64,000 bases of DNA, taken from the NCBI RefSeq assembly GCF_002127325.2, contig NC_035449.2, positions 143,460,414-143,524,413 of the forward strand. The letters run 5' to 3'. Each line of letters opens with the position of its first letter. Position 1 is the stretch's first letter. The position numbers and the translations under genes are program-made. The notes below the pieces were generated by a model. It was given only the letters and a program-made list of their open reading frames with translations, was not told the origin of the DNA and did not search any database. Shown piece by piece: positions 1-9,838 of this stretch. Origin of the DNA: Helianthus annuus. Its lineage: Eukaryota; Streptophyta; Magnoliopsida; Asterales; Asteraceae.

Positions 1-2737
1 GTATCATTCCCACGCTGGGATCTAGGCAGGCCAGTAACAAAATCCATGGAAATTTCTTCCCATTTCCACTGTGATATCCTTGGTTGCTGAAGCAGGCCTG
101 ATGCTTTCTGGTATTCCGTTTTGACTCTCGCACATGTCAAACACTTGCCGACGTAAGTTGCTATGTGGGCCTTCATGCTAGGCCACCAGTATGTAGTTCT
201 ATGATCGTGGTACATTTTATCCGAACCTGGATGTATCGAGTAGCGGGACTTATGAGCTTCATCCATTACCAGCTCGCGTAAATTGCCATAATGTGGAACC
301 TAAATGCGTCATGTTACATAGTAGGCGCCATCTTCCCTTTGTTCTAATTGTTGCCTTGAGCCGCGTAAGGCTTCAGCCCTGACGTTTTCTGGTTTCAACG
401 CTTCTACCTGAGCATCTCGTATCTGTGCAGGAAGACTAGACTGAATAGTAAGCTGTAGTGCTCGCACGCGCCTAGGTAAAGTATCTTTCCGACTGAGAGC
501 GTCAGCCACAACATTGGCTTTGCCTGGATGGTACTTGATGGCACATTCGTAATCGTTCAGTAGCTCGACCCATCGACGTTGCCGCATGTTCAATTCCTTC
601 TGCTTGAAGATATGCTCGAGACTCCTGTGATCGGTGTAGATAGTGCACTTGGTACCGTACAGGTAGTGTCGCCATATCTTAAGCGCGAAAACAACAGCTC
701 CCAGCTCTAAATCATGCGTCGTGTAATTCCGTTCATGAACTTTAAGTTGGCGCGAAGCGTAAGCAATAACTTTATCCCGCTGCATCAATACACAACCAAG
801 CCCCTGTATCGATGCGTCACAATAGACCACAAAATCATCCGTGCCCTCTGGCAATGAGAGAATAGGTGCGCTGCAGAGCCTATCCTTTAGGTATTGAAAA
901 GCCGTTTCTTGTATATTACCCCAACGATAAGTAACACCTTTCTGTGTTAGCAATGTAAGCGGCTGTGCGATCTTGGAGAAGTCTTTAATGAACCGTCTGT
1001 AATAACCCGCCAAACCCAAAAATTGGCGTATTTTCGTTGGAGTGCGAGGCGCAGGCCAGTTTCAGATCGAATCTACCTTGGATGGATCGACATGAATCCC
1101 ATCCTTGTTTACCACGTGGCCTAGAAAGTGGACTTCACGAAGCCAGAAGTCGCATTTTGAAAACTTGGCGTACAGTTGTTCCCTTCGAAGAAGTTCCAAA
1201 ATCAATCGTAAGTGCTGCTCGTGCTCCTCCTGACTCTTGGAGTAGATCAGAATGTCGTCGATGAAAACAATCACGAACTTGTCTAGATAGGGTTTGCACA
1301 CCCTGTTCATAAGATCCATGAAAATTGCAGGCGCGTTCGTTAGCCCGAACGGCATGACTAGAAACTCGTAGTGCCCGTAGCGAATTTTGAAAGCTGTCTT
1401 AGAGACGTCCTCATCCCGGACTCTCAGCTGATGGTAACCTGACCTCAGATCAATCTTGGAGTAATAGCTCGACCCTTGCAACTGGTCGAATAAGTCGTCA
1501 ATACGAGGAAGAGGATAGCGGTTCTTCACTGTGACCTTGTTCAGTTCGCGGTAATCAATGCACATCCTGAATGTACCGTCTTTCTTCTTCACAAATAATA
1601 CTGGAGCTACCCAAGGCGAAGAGCTAGGACGTATAAAGCCCTTATCCAAGAGCTCTTGTAGTTGCTTTGACAGTTCTTCCAGTTCGGTTGGAGCTAATCG
1701 ATACGGTGCGCGGGCTATAGGTGCTGTTCCTGGAGCTAGTTCAATCTGAAATTCGACCTGGCGGTGAGGCGGTAGACCAGGTAAATCTTCAGGAAACACT
1801 TGAGGAAAATCACGTACAACTGGGATATCCTCTACTCTTTTCTCTTTCGTTGATGCATCAGTAACAAGTGCCAAAATGGCAGTGTGACCCTTTCGTAAAC
1901 ATTTCTGAGCCTTCAGGAAGGAGATGATGCCAACCACAGCACCACTCTTGTCACCTTGAACTTCAAGAGGTTCTTGACCAGAACGGGGAATACGAATGAT
2001 CTTCTCTTTACAGAGGATCTCTGCTTGCTGCTTAGATAACCAATCCATACCAACGACGATGTCGAAACTCCCCAGAACTATAGGAATGAGGTCGATAGAG
2101 AAAGTCTGACCAGCGAGGTTAAGATTACAATCCTGAACTATGTGTGTGGCCTTCAGGCTTTTACCATTAGCTAACTCTACGACATGTTTGGTGTTTAAGG
2201 GAGTTGGTGCACGTTTTAACATTTGGCTGACTTTCAAAGACACATAACTAGTATCCGCACCCGAATCAAACAATACAGTAACATAAAAGTCGTCAAGAAG
2301 AAACTTACCCATAACTACATTGGGATCATTTCTCGCTTCTCCCTGCCCCAGCACAAATACACGACCCCTTGCTTCGTTGCCGTTGTTGTTCCCACCGTTG
2401 TTGTTGTTGCCATTGCCCTGATTGTTGTTATTGTTGTTGTTGTTGTTCTGGTTCCGGTTTAACTGAGGGCAGTGTCTTCTGAAGTGACCTTCTGCGCCAC
2501 AATGAAAACATCCCTTGTTGCCCTGTTGCTGATTCTGTTGTGCTTGCTGCTGCTGCTGATTCTGATTCGCAGGTCGTGGGCTCCTACAATCCTTGGCCTC
2601 ATGACCCATCTTGAGGCACCTCTGATAGCGACCCTTGTTACACTGGCCACTGTGGTGTCTGTTGCAGTTGTTACACTTTGGGAGGTTCCTCGATAACCAC
2701 CCTGTCTGTGATTGCCCGAAGATTGCTGACTAGGGCT
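1..2737 (-). pseudogene. pol: E1 pol: protease, RT, RNase H, integrase N-part (decayed)
   Basis: Polyprotein that would cut itself, copy the element RNA and integrate the DNA. Visible in order: two damaged zinc knuckles with a frame slip near 2655, an intact CCHC knuckle [14 protein letters not shown] (about 2510-2468), the retropepsin motif DSGADTSYV (about 2267-2240), the RT palm FIDDILIYS (about 1270-1240), RNase H YCDAS and TDHRS, and the integrase HHCC region (about 235-120). Against E2, one in-frame CGA-to-TGA stop lies at 1062-1064 between RT and RNase H. Two more stops (near 309 and 297) lie before the HHCC domain. In the second knuckle a Cys has become Tyr. The frame is then open to position 1, so the integrase catalytic core continues outside the window. 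Confidence 0.92.
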
Positions 2738-3547
2738 CTAATAGTTGTCAGTCTTTCGCTGCTGCACCTGAGACTGAACTGAAGCTGAACCTTTGCTGGA
2801 ATCCCCCTCCCATTTTCTCTTGTTGACACTGGGGGTAGCAGGAGTAGCAGAAGTGGTAACGGTAGCAGTAGTGCTGATGCGCTTAGGCAGCCTGTCTTGT
2901 TCCACTGCCTGATCCGTGAGGCGATGAGCTAGACGTTGAACATCCTGGATGTTGTTATGGTTAGCCGATGTCACGTGGCTTTGAATTTCCGATGCCAGCC
3001 CTTTAAGATACAATTCGATACGCCTGATAGGTGGGTCCACCATAGTTGGACACAGGACGGCCAGCTCGTTTGACCGTTTGGTATATGCCTCGATCTCCGA
3101 CCCTGTCATTTTCAAATTGAAGAACTCCACCTCTAACTTGTGGATGTCGTCTCGTGAGCAGTACTCTCGTTTAATCAACTCCTTGAAGTCGTTCCAAGGG
3201 GTGGCGTTAGCAGCTGCCAACCCTAAAAGCTGAACTTGCGCATTCCACCAGGTTAGCGCGATTCCTTCCAAAGTGCCAGTGGCGTACTTGACCCTGCGAG
3301 CCTCAGGGCATTCACACATTGCAAACACTGACTCGAGCTTTTCAAACCAATGGAGGAGTCCCACTGCTCCTTCTGTGCCACTAAACGTGCCTGGACGACA
3401 GTCCATGAAATTCTTGAAAGTGCAAACAGGTTACTGAGCGGGTTGACCTCCTGCTTGTGCAGCTGCAAGTGCCGCAGCAACTTGTTCATTGACAAGAGCC
3501 GTCAACTGGGCTTGTGTCAAGTTAATGCGTTCAGCCATGATCTTCAT
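2738..3547 (-). pseudogene. gag: E1 gag (two nonsense codons)
   Basis: Structural protein of the virus-like particle. The likely start is MKIMAERINLTQAQ at 3547; an in-frame ATG at 3613 is also possible. An Ala-rich N-terminal helix (AALAAAQAGG) leads to a TAA at 3431-3433, then the frame resumes with the conserved gag block MDCRPGTFSGTEGA (3406) and LTWWNAQVQLLG. A second stop, TAG at 2738-2740, falls just before the zinc knuckles. Both stops replace Gln codons (CAA, CAG) when compared with E2. The capsid-like region otherwise aligns with E2 gag without gaps. Confidence 0.88.
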
Positions 3548-3840
3548 AGCAAATGTAACATAAGTGAGAGAAGTTCGCGAAGAGTGCGACGACAGAAGAG
3601 AGTAAGCACACAAGTGTTCTCAAGCAATAACGAATAGTAGACAATGTAATCTAAGCATACCACGAGCTATGTTCTATCTAATTCTAGCATGTAGGCAATA
3701 AACATAAACCTTATTACCTAGGATGTTGAGTCTTGCACGTGGAGCGAGGCGTCGTTGTGGATCGTTGAGCACTGTACTGGTTATAGTCTGGTTTTAATAA
3801 AAACGGTTTTCCCTTACTAAAACCGAGTTCTCTATAACCT

Positions 3841-3853
3841 GGCTCTGATACCA
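3841..3853 (-). other. E1 primer binding site (tRNA-iMet type)
   Basis: The minus strand reads TGGTATCAGAGCC, the standard complement of the initiator methionine tRNA 3' end used by many plant LTR elements. It lies 3 nt from the LTR edge at 3857, the same spacing as in E2. Confidence 0.93.
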
Positions 3854-3856
3854 ATC

Positions 3857-4534
3857 TTTCATAACCCCAAAATCCACACGCGGAGTATCACCGCTTGGGA
3901 GCGTGACTGACCAGGATCAAGCCACCAATCATATAGAACAATATAAATAGTAAAAGTAATTGTAATTAAACCAAACCAATCCATATGAAAGGTGTTCCAA
4001 AACATAAGTATAATAACAAAGTGTAGCGGAAGCGTATGAGTAAAAGCCCATTCATAAATAAAGTATGTAATGTCATAATGTTTAAATCAAGCATTCACGA
4101 TCCTTGTCCACAACGACCGCGCCTCCCCATGCAAGCTCCATGTATACCTAACGACCTGCAAGGCATGTAACAGAGAGTCAACAACTAGTTGAGCGAGTTC
4201 ACAGAAAGTAAGTTCGTACTAGTAAGTTCGTTTGTAAAGTGTGGCTCTACTGGGCCGATAGTATGTTCTATTAGTGGGGGGCTTCCCATGTTTGCATATA
4301 CACTAGACTATTTGTAACCATAAGTGTTCTTCTTAACCCGAGAACAGTAGTACGTACAAGGTTTACGTAGGCTTTACGTAAGTGTCCTTCACAAACCGAG
4401 GACAGTGGTACACGGGGGTTTACGTAGGTTTTACGTAAGTGCCTGACACAACCGAGGCAGTAGTGAGTATAAGTTCACGTAGGTTTTACGTGAGTGTCCT
4501 TCGCACCCTGAGGACAGTGATGAGTACAAGTATA
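3857..4534 (-). repeat. E1 5' LTR, PBS-side segment
   Basis: PBS-proximal part of the E1 LTR, matching the PBS-side part of the E2 LTR in order and landmarks. It contains the tandem hairpin units at 4325-4515. It stops exactly at the N1 insertion and resumes at 11631. The two pieces together are about 2.32 kb, close to the 2256-bp E2 LTR. Confidence 0.88.
4325..4515. repeat. Tandem hairpin units in the E1 LTR
   Basis: Units of about 60 bp, each with two inverted repeats. Type 1 arms: TGTTCT/AGAACA, GTCCT/AGGAC, GCCT/AGGC, GTCCT/AGGAC. Type 2 arms around a 5-nt GGYTT-like loop: TTACGTA/TACGTAA twice, then TCACGTA/TACGTGA. One more unit follows N1 at 11629-11667 with ATACGTA/TACGTAT and GTCCT/AGGAC. 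Arm bases change in matching pairs between units. N1 inserted inside this array. Confidence 0.85.
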
Positions 4535-6321
4535 TGATGTGAGTAAAATGCAACATATAAATTACATCAAATGAGGCATAAAACTAACCCTTTTTAAGTA
4601 CTAATGTTGGAAAAAGTGTACTTTTGTCTTCCTTTTTGTATTTTCAGGGATAAAAGAGCTTATATGAACAAAAGAAGCAAAAATGCAGCCAAATCCAACA
4701 TAAATACAAAGAAAAGGAAGAAACGTGGCATGCCCGACTCCTCGACAGCATCTCCCAAAGCAAAAACAAGAAGAAAGCTGAGCATGGGGCTGTGCCCAGC
4801 TGAGCATGGGGTTGTGCCCAGCTGAACACAAGGCTGTGTCCAGCGGACACGGGGCGTGTCCAGCTCAACACGGGGCCGTGCTCAGCGAGCACGGGGCAGT
4901 GTCCAGAATGGTCAGTCCTGGCATAAAAGACAAAGTGGTAGAAGCTTCTATTGCCCACCACGGGGCCGTGCCCAGCGGACACGGGGGCGAGGTCAGAGTG
5001 CTGCAGGTGCATTTATTGTAATTGCGAATTACAATTAATGAAGAGAGAGAGTGTCAGACGGGCACGGGGGCGTGTCCAGCGGACACGGGGCCGTGCCCAG
5101 GCTTCTGTTCAGCCTATAAATATGAGTGCTTGGCTTCATTTCAACTCATCCCTTGGCACACCACCTCTCTCACACTTCATCCACCACCCACCACCACCAT
5201 AACACCATCATCCACCACCATCATCCATTGTCCATCATAGAGTGTGTGAGTCGTCTCGGGATCCAAGATTGATCGTAAGAGTTCTTGACAATCAAGGCCA
5301 TGTTTGCCTAAGTCTCTTACATCACTTGGTGAAGACAAGTGTTTAGTATAATACTTTTTATTTTTAATCTTTTGCACTTTTTATTTGGTTTTGTATTAAT
5401 GACTTTAATAACTAGTTACTTATGTTGAAGGTGATCTTTCCTTATCGTTTGTCCGTGGTGTCTTGGCATTATTTTACTGTCTATATAAAATAAAAGATTT
5501 TCACCATTCATATCTCCACGGTCTATATGGAGGTATGTTGGCTACCTGGTCGGGGGTTAAGGGAACGGTTTGGTAAGGGTCTTGCCCTTGTTCAGCGTTT
5601 AGAGGTCCTGCTTGGGACCTGGGTCAAATTTAGTAGGATCTCCTTCAATGCCCATAGGTATTGGATGGCGGGGATCCAAACTCTTTGACCCCCTCATAAG
5701 TTAACTACTATTAATACTATAACCCGGCTATTTAGGACTGTATCCCTGCTGACTCAGACTACTTAGCCGAGGGTAACGTCACCGCCAAAAGCGGGGCCTA
5801 CCATAATTTGCATTAATAACTTAATTCATTATCTTTCAATAATCCGACCCTTTAGGATTGTATCCTTGCTGACTCAAACTACTGGGTTGAGGGTAACGTC
5901 GCCTTCAAAAGAGGGGCCTACTACAATAACTAAGATAATCTCTTAAACAAGTGCAAAAGTGCGAAAATAATCAAAGGTTATACTAATACACGTGTCGGAT
6001 CCAAGTGATTCATCTTGTCTATCTGTTTTTATTTTATTTTTATTTTCAGCATTTAGTTAGTTTTTATTTTTCTTAGTTTAAAACATTTTTCTAACTTTTT
6101 GATTTGATTAGACGTTGAGGATAAACCGGTATTAAAAGCTCTTGTGTCCTTGGACGACCTCGGTATCTTACCAACACTATACTACGTCCACGATGGGTGC
6201 ACTTGCCCATATGTGTGTTTAGTGTTAGTGAATATCGTGTTTTATAAATTTAAAACTTGGCTAAAAGTGTAAAAAGGGCTTAAATATACATTAAAAATAT
6301 ATACACACTTCACGCACATCA
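4535..6321 (+). repeat. N1 5' LTR
   Basis: 1787 bp, TG...CA ends. It holds several CACGGGGCCGTG-type motifs (about 4850-5100) and a 120-bp-period duplication (5731-5930). A (T/A)-rich tract with TTTTATTTTATTTTTATTTTCAG lies near 6030. Short ORFs read through it come from the GC-rich motifs and are not genes. Confidence 0.95.
5731..5930. repeat. Two-copy 120-bp-period repeat inside the N1 LTR
   Basis: Two related blocks start at 5731 and 5851. Both contain TTTAGGAYTGTATCC, TGCTGACTCA, GAGGGTAACGTC and GGGGCCTAC in the same order at a spacing of exactly 120 bp. The pair is also present in the right LTR (about 11035-11234) and in reverse in the solo LTR S (about 40885-41085), so it is old within the family. 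Confidence 0.85.
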
Positions 6322-6327
6322 AGTTTT

Positions 6328-6345
6328 TGGCGCCGCTGCCGGGGA
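6328..6345 (+). other. N1 primer binding site (tRNA-Asp type)
   Basis: TGGCGCCGCTGCCGGGGA lies 6 nt after the left LTR. It complements the plant tRNA-Asp 3' end with one apparent mismatch, which is the primer type known for Athila-like elements. Confidence 0.85.
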
Positions 6346-6470
6346 CACAAGGATTTTAAGAAAGTTTAAAATCGACGGCCTAATCAGTTTTTCAAAACCT
6401 TTTTAAAACGCGCGCATTTTTTTTTCTACATTTTAGTTTAGTTTTGCATTTACAGAAGCCTGAACACGGG

Positions 6471-6661
6471 GCCGTGCTCGCTGAACACGCCCCCGTGCTG
6501 CATATTTTTAGTTAAAACGCCCAGATACAGAGTCTGAACACGGGGCCGTGCTCACTCAACACGCCCCCGTGCTCAACGTGACCAGTAACTTTAATTAAAA
6601 CGCCCAGATACAGACCCTGAACACGGGGCCGTGTTCACTCAACACGGGGCCGTGTCCAGCT
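6471..6661 (+). repeat. Paired CACGGGGCCGTG motifs in the N1 leader
   Basis: Three motif pairs in the leader before the ORF. In the first two, CACGGGGCCGTG is followed after 9 nt by CACGCCCCCGTG. The two arms are inverted copies with one mismatch, so each pair can form a long stem. In the third pair both copies are in direct orientation. A 32-bp AT-rich spacer with AAACGCCCAGATACAG separates the pairs. Confidence 0.85.
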
Positions 6662-6726
6662 TCTGTTCCCGTCTTATTTTTGTTTTCTGGTCCCGAGACT
6701 CAGTTGTGGTCTGTTGAGTGATTCTT

Positions 6727-8121
6727 ATGGATCAATACTCAAGAGGTTACAACTACACCTATGATGAGGATGATTATAGGGGTAATTATTGCACTAATTG
6801 TCGTAATGCATGCTCGGTTCAATATAATACTTCATATCAACCATCCAATTCATACAACCATTATGAGGAGCCCAGGTACGAGCCATCAACTTCATACACA
6901 TCCTATGAAGACCAAAGGTATGAACCTCCTCTCTCATACTCATATTTTGATGAACCAAGGTATGAGCCTTCATACTCATACTTTGAAGATTCAAGGTATG
7001 AGCCACCACCTTCATATTCTTATTATGAGGAACCATGGCGTGAACAACCCACCTCATATGAGTACTATGAAGAACAAAGTTTCGACCCTTATCCATCATA
7101 TACTTACAATGAAGAACAATGGTGTGAACCATTTACTTCATATGAGAATTATGAGGAGCCAAGGATCGAACAACCGGATTCAAGCTTTGAGGATCCAAAT
7201 TCTTTCAATCTCACCGAAGTGACCAATAGGATATTAGAACACATTAAAACTATCGAACGTTGCATAAAAGAATCTCGCGCAAGGGAAGAGGAATCCCACG
7301 CAAGAGAAGAGCTAAAAAATGATAATAACGTAGAGATAGTTGAAAGTGTAAAAATGGAAGAACAAGAAAGTGAAAAACCGACACATGAGTTAAACAACGA
7401 AAATGGTGAGTCCGATAATGTTAAAATTCAAGAAGAGTCTAATTTTGAAGAAATTAACCTCTTGTCACCTACTTTCGAAAATCATTGTTTAATAACCCCT
7501 CATGCCAAGTTTTTAAAAGAGTTAAACACTAATGCTTAAATCAAAGACTTAGTAAGTGTTAAGTTAACTAATGATCAAACCTCGCTAATAAAAGAAGATC
7601 CTTTTGAAATTAACATTACACCGGTTCCATGTTTCTTTCAAAATTCCTTTATTAGTAATATAACCATTGATAAAGATCTTTGTGTTAACATAATGCCTAA
7701 CTACATTTTCGAAAAATTAAGTATTAGTGATTTTTCTCCACTTCAAATACCCATTTTTCTATCCGATCGGAAAGTAATAAAATCAATCGGTGTAGTTGAG
7801 GATTTCTTGGTTCAAACAAATCAAATGGTTATTCCAACCGACTTTGTCATCCTCGATGACGCTCCTCTAGTCTTGGGAAAACCTTTTGTAAAAACTCATG
7901 ACGCTTTGAAAAACCGGAAGTTTAATAATCTACCTCTTCAATTAGGGGCATTCAAAAGGAGCATAGATCTTGAGCGCTCAATGAAATATCCTTTTGGCAA
8001 TAATGACCCCCTAATTGAAGATGAGCCTGAACCACCCGACAAGGAGGGTCTAGCCAAGGACCCTTATAAACGTGGCGCACCACGGAGGCATTCCGCGGAA
8101 CTATCCTTAGTTTTAGATTAG
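6727..8121 (+). pseudogene. N1 gag-protease-like ORF: Tyr-rich repeat protein with dead retropepsin
   Basis: One reading frame of about 465 codons with a single TAA at 7537-7539. I start it at ATG 6727, because the open frame before that begins at a GTG. Residues about 40-155 form some eight tandem Tyr-rich units of 13-16 residues built on SYxxYEEPRYEPP. An acidic, Glu/Asn-rich, probably coiled-coil stretch follows. After the stop the frame gives a retropepsin-like fold as in Athila (CVNIMP, IFLSDRKVIKSIGVVEDF, FVILDDAPLVLGKPF), but the catalytic Asp-Gly-Ala motif reads DLCVN, so protease activity is unlikely. It could act as a Gag-like packaging protein supplied with enzymes from a full Athila element; that is inference. 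Confidence 0.75.
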
Positions 8122-8269
8122 TTTAACTTTTATGCTTTCTAGTTTAGTTTTAATTTGCAGGAATAAAACACACTCGGGATGGTCAAGGATACTAAGGGAA
8201 GCTTGAACCAACACCCCATGCGCAAAAACAGAGCCTCTCGACAATTTTTCTTCATTACTGCAAGTTCAG

Positions 8270-8452
8270 CACGGGGCTGTGCTCACCCAACACGCCCCCG
8301 TGCCCAAAAATCTGCAGAAATGCCCAGTTCAGGTACCTGGACACGGGGCCGTGCTCACTGAACACGCCCCCGTGCCCAGCCTTCTGTTTACTTTTGGTAC
8401 TGGCAGTCTGGACACAGGGCCGTGCTCAGCCAACACCACCCCGTGTTCAGCT
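8270..8452 (+). repeat. Second CACGGGG motif cluster in N1
   Basis: Three pairs: CACGGGGCTGTG with CACGCCCCCGTG, CACGGGGCCGTG with CACGCCCCCGTG, and a more decayed third pair. This is the same inverted pairing as in the leader, placed right after the ORF. Confidence 0.82.
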
Positions 8453-9821
8453 ACCCAGTAACATAAAATCTTGTTTTTAACCCACTTTTACACATTTTAA
8501 TCAACCGAAAAACTTATTTTTGGAACACATTGAGGACAATGTGTAATTTAAGTGTGGGGGGATACTAAAACCTTGAATTTTGCAAGTCCTAATAACAAGC
8601 CTTACACAAAACTCTATTGGAACCGCTAATCACCCCAAATTTTTTCAAAAACTTTTCATTTTTTTTACTTGTCTTGGTTTAATTTGGGAATAACAAGTTC
8701 TAAAAAGGTAATATTTTTATAAATTTACAACCGATACCGTCGTGATAAAAAGAACCAAATAAGAAGATTATGAAACGGCATGACAATCTTAGTTAAAATT
8801 TGATTATATATACTTGATCACATAAAAACCCATTCCCACAAAAGTGAGTTTTGAGCCTTTATTGAGCATACAAATACACATCTTTAAACTAAATGCTCAT
8901 TTTTCGTTTCTTGTGTGAATAGCCGCTTGGTTCTTACGACTCTAGAACTTGCCACGACGATACATTCCCGGTCCTTACCAACTTAAACCCGAGTAAGTAA
9001 ATGATGGAGGCATTAGGACTAACCCCTTTTTTATTTCTACACCATTAATTTTCCTTTTTTTTACCACCTACCCAAAAATCCCCCTAGTTAACCCCTTTGA
9101 GCCTAAACCTTTTCGTTTCTTTCCCCAAAACAAACACCCTTTACCCACCAAAACCTTTTTCATTTTAAACCCTTTATTTTAGTAACAAAGCTCGGTTTTC
9201 TTGTGACACAAAAAAAAAAAAGAAAAAAAAAAGAGATGAAGTTAGCAATAAACAAACAAGCTCATCAAAAGAAACCTTGTTTAAAAAATGCTTCATTAGA
9301 ATAAAAAAAAAGTGAAGAAAAAAAAAACAAAGTGTTTTACGAAAACCGACGCTTTTTACGCTTTTCGCCCTTTTACTAACCACTAACCCAACCACCCACC
9401 TTTAGCCCAAGCCTAACCCTTCACCCAAAAAGTCCTCTTGATATTTACAAAGGTATAAAGTTAAAAAGGAGGAGGATTGATTGCTTGGCAAACTTATGGT
9501 AGGAATAAGTTCCATGCCGCTCTCGAGTGATTCACTAAAAATACACCTTCGGCCGAGTGTTGAGTGATCCCCCGTGAGGTATGTGAACTTGTATATAAAT
9601 GAAATTTTAAAAAGGCATGTTATGCCCAAATAAGTAATTTCTCTTATGAAACGTTCTAAATAAATCACAACGAATAGGATTGTAAATAGTATAAAAATAA
9701 AACCCAATAAAGATCTTGGATTCCCGACACTCAAGACAAGCCCAAAACCTTCTCTTCTACCCATTCCATTTGGGAGTGTAAGCCACATATTAAAGAGTTT
9801 TGCTTGAGGACAAGCAAAGAT

Positions 9822-9838
9822 TCAAGTGTGGGGGTATT
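9822..9838 (+). other. N1 polypurine tract
   Basis: TTCAAGTGTGGGGGTATT ends at the start of the right LTR (TGATGTG at 9839). This is the expected site for plus-strand priming. A similar tract near 8549 is not next to an LTR. Confidence 0.85.

Larger units (their letters stand above)
8122..9838 (+). other. N1 3' non-coding region
   Basis: No credible ORF. It contains three more CACGGGG/CCCCGTG-type motif pairs (8270-8452), a first PPT-like tract AAGTGTGGGGGGATAC near 8549, then AT-rich sequence with A and T homopolymers (9060-9340). The end is the true PPT beside the right LTR. Confidence 0.8.

Noticed and set aside
4604..5240. Several overlapping ORFs with HGAVPSGHG or RGRAQRTRG repeats, on both strands
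   Set aside because: They come from the CACGGGG motifs in the N1 LTR and are duplicated in the other LTR. All frames look alike and none has a family match.
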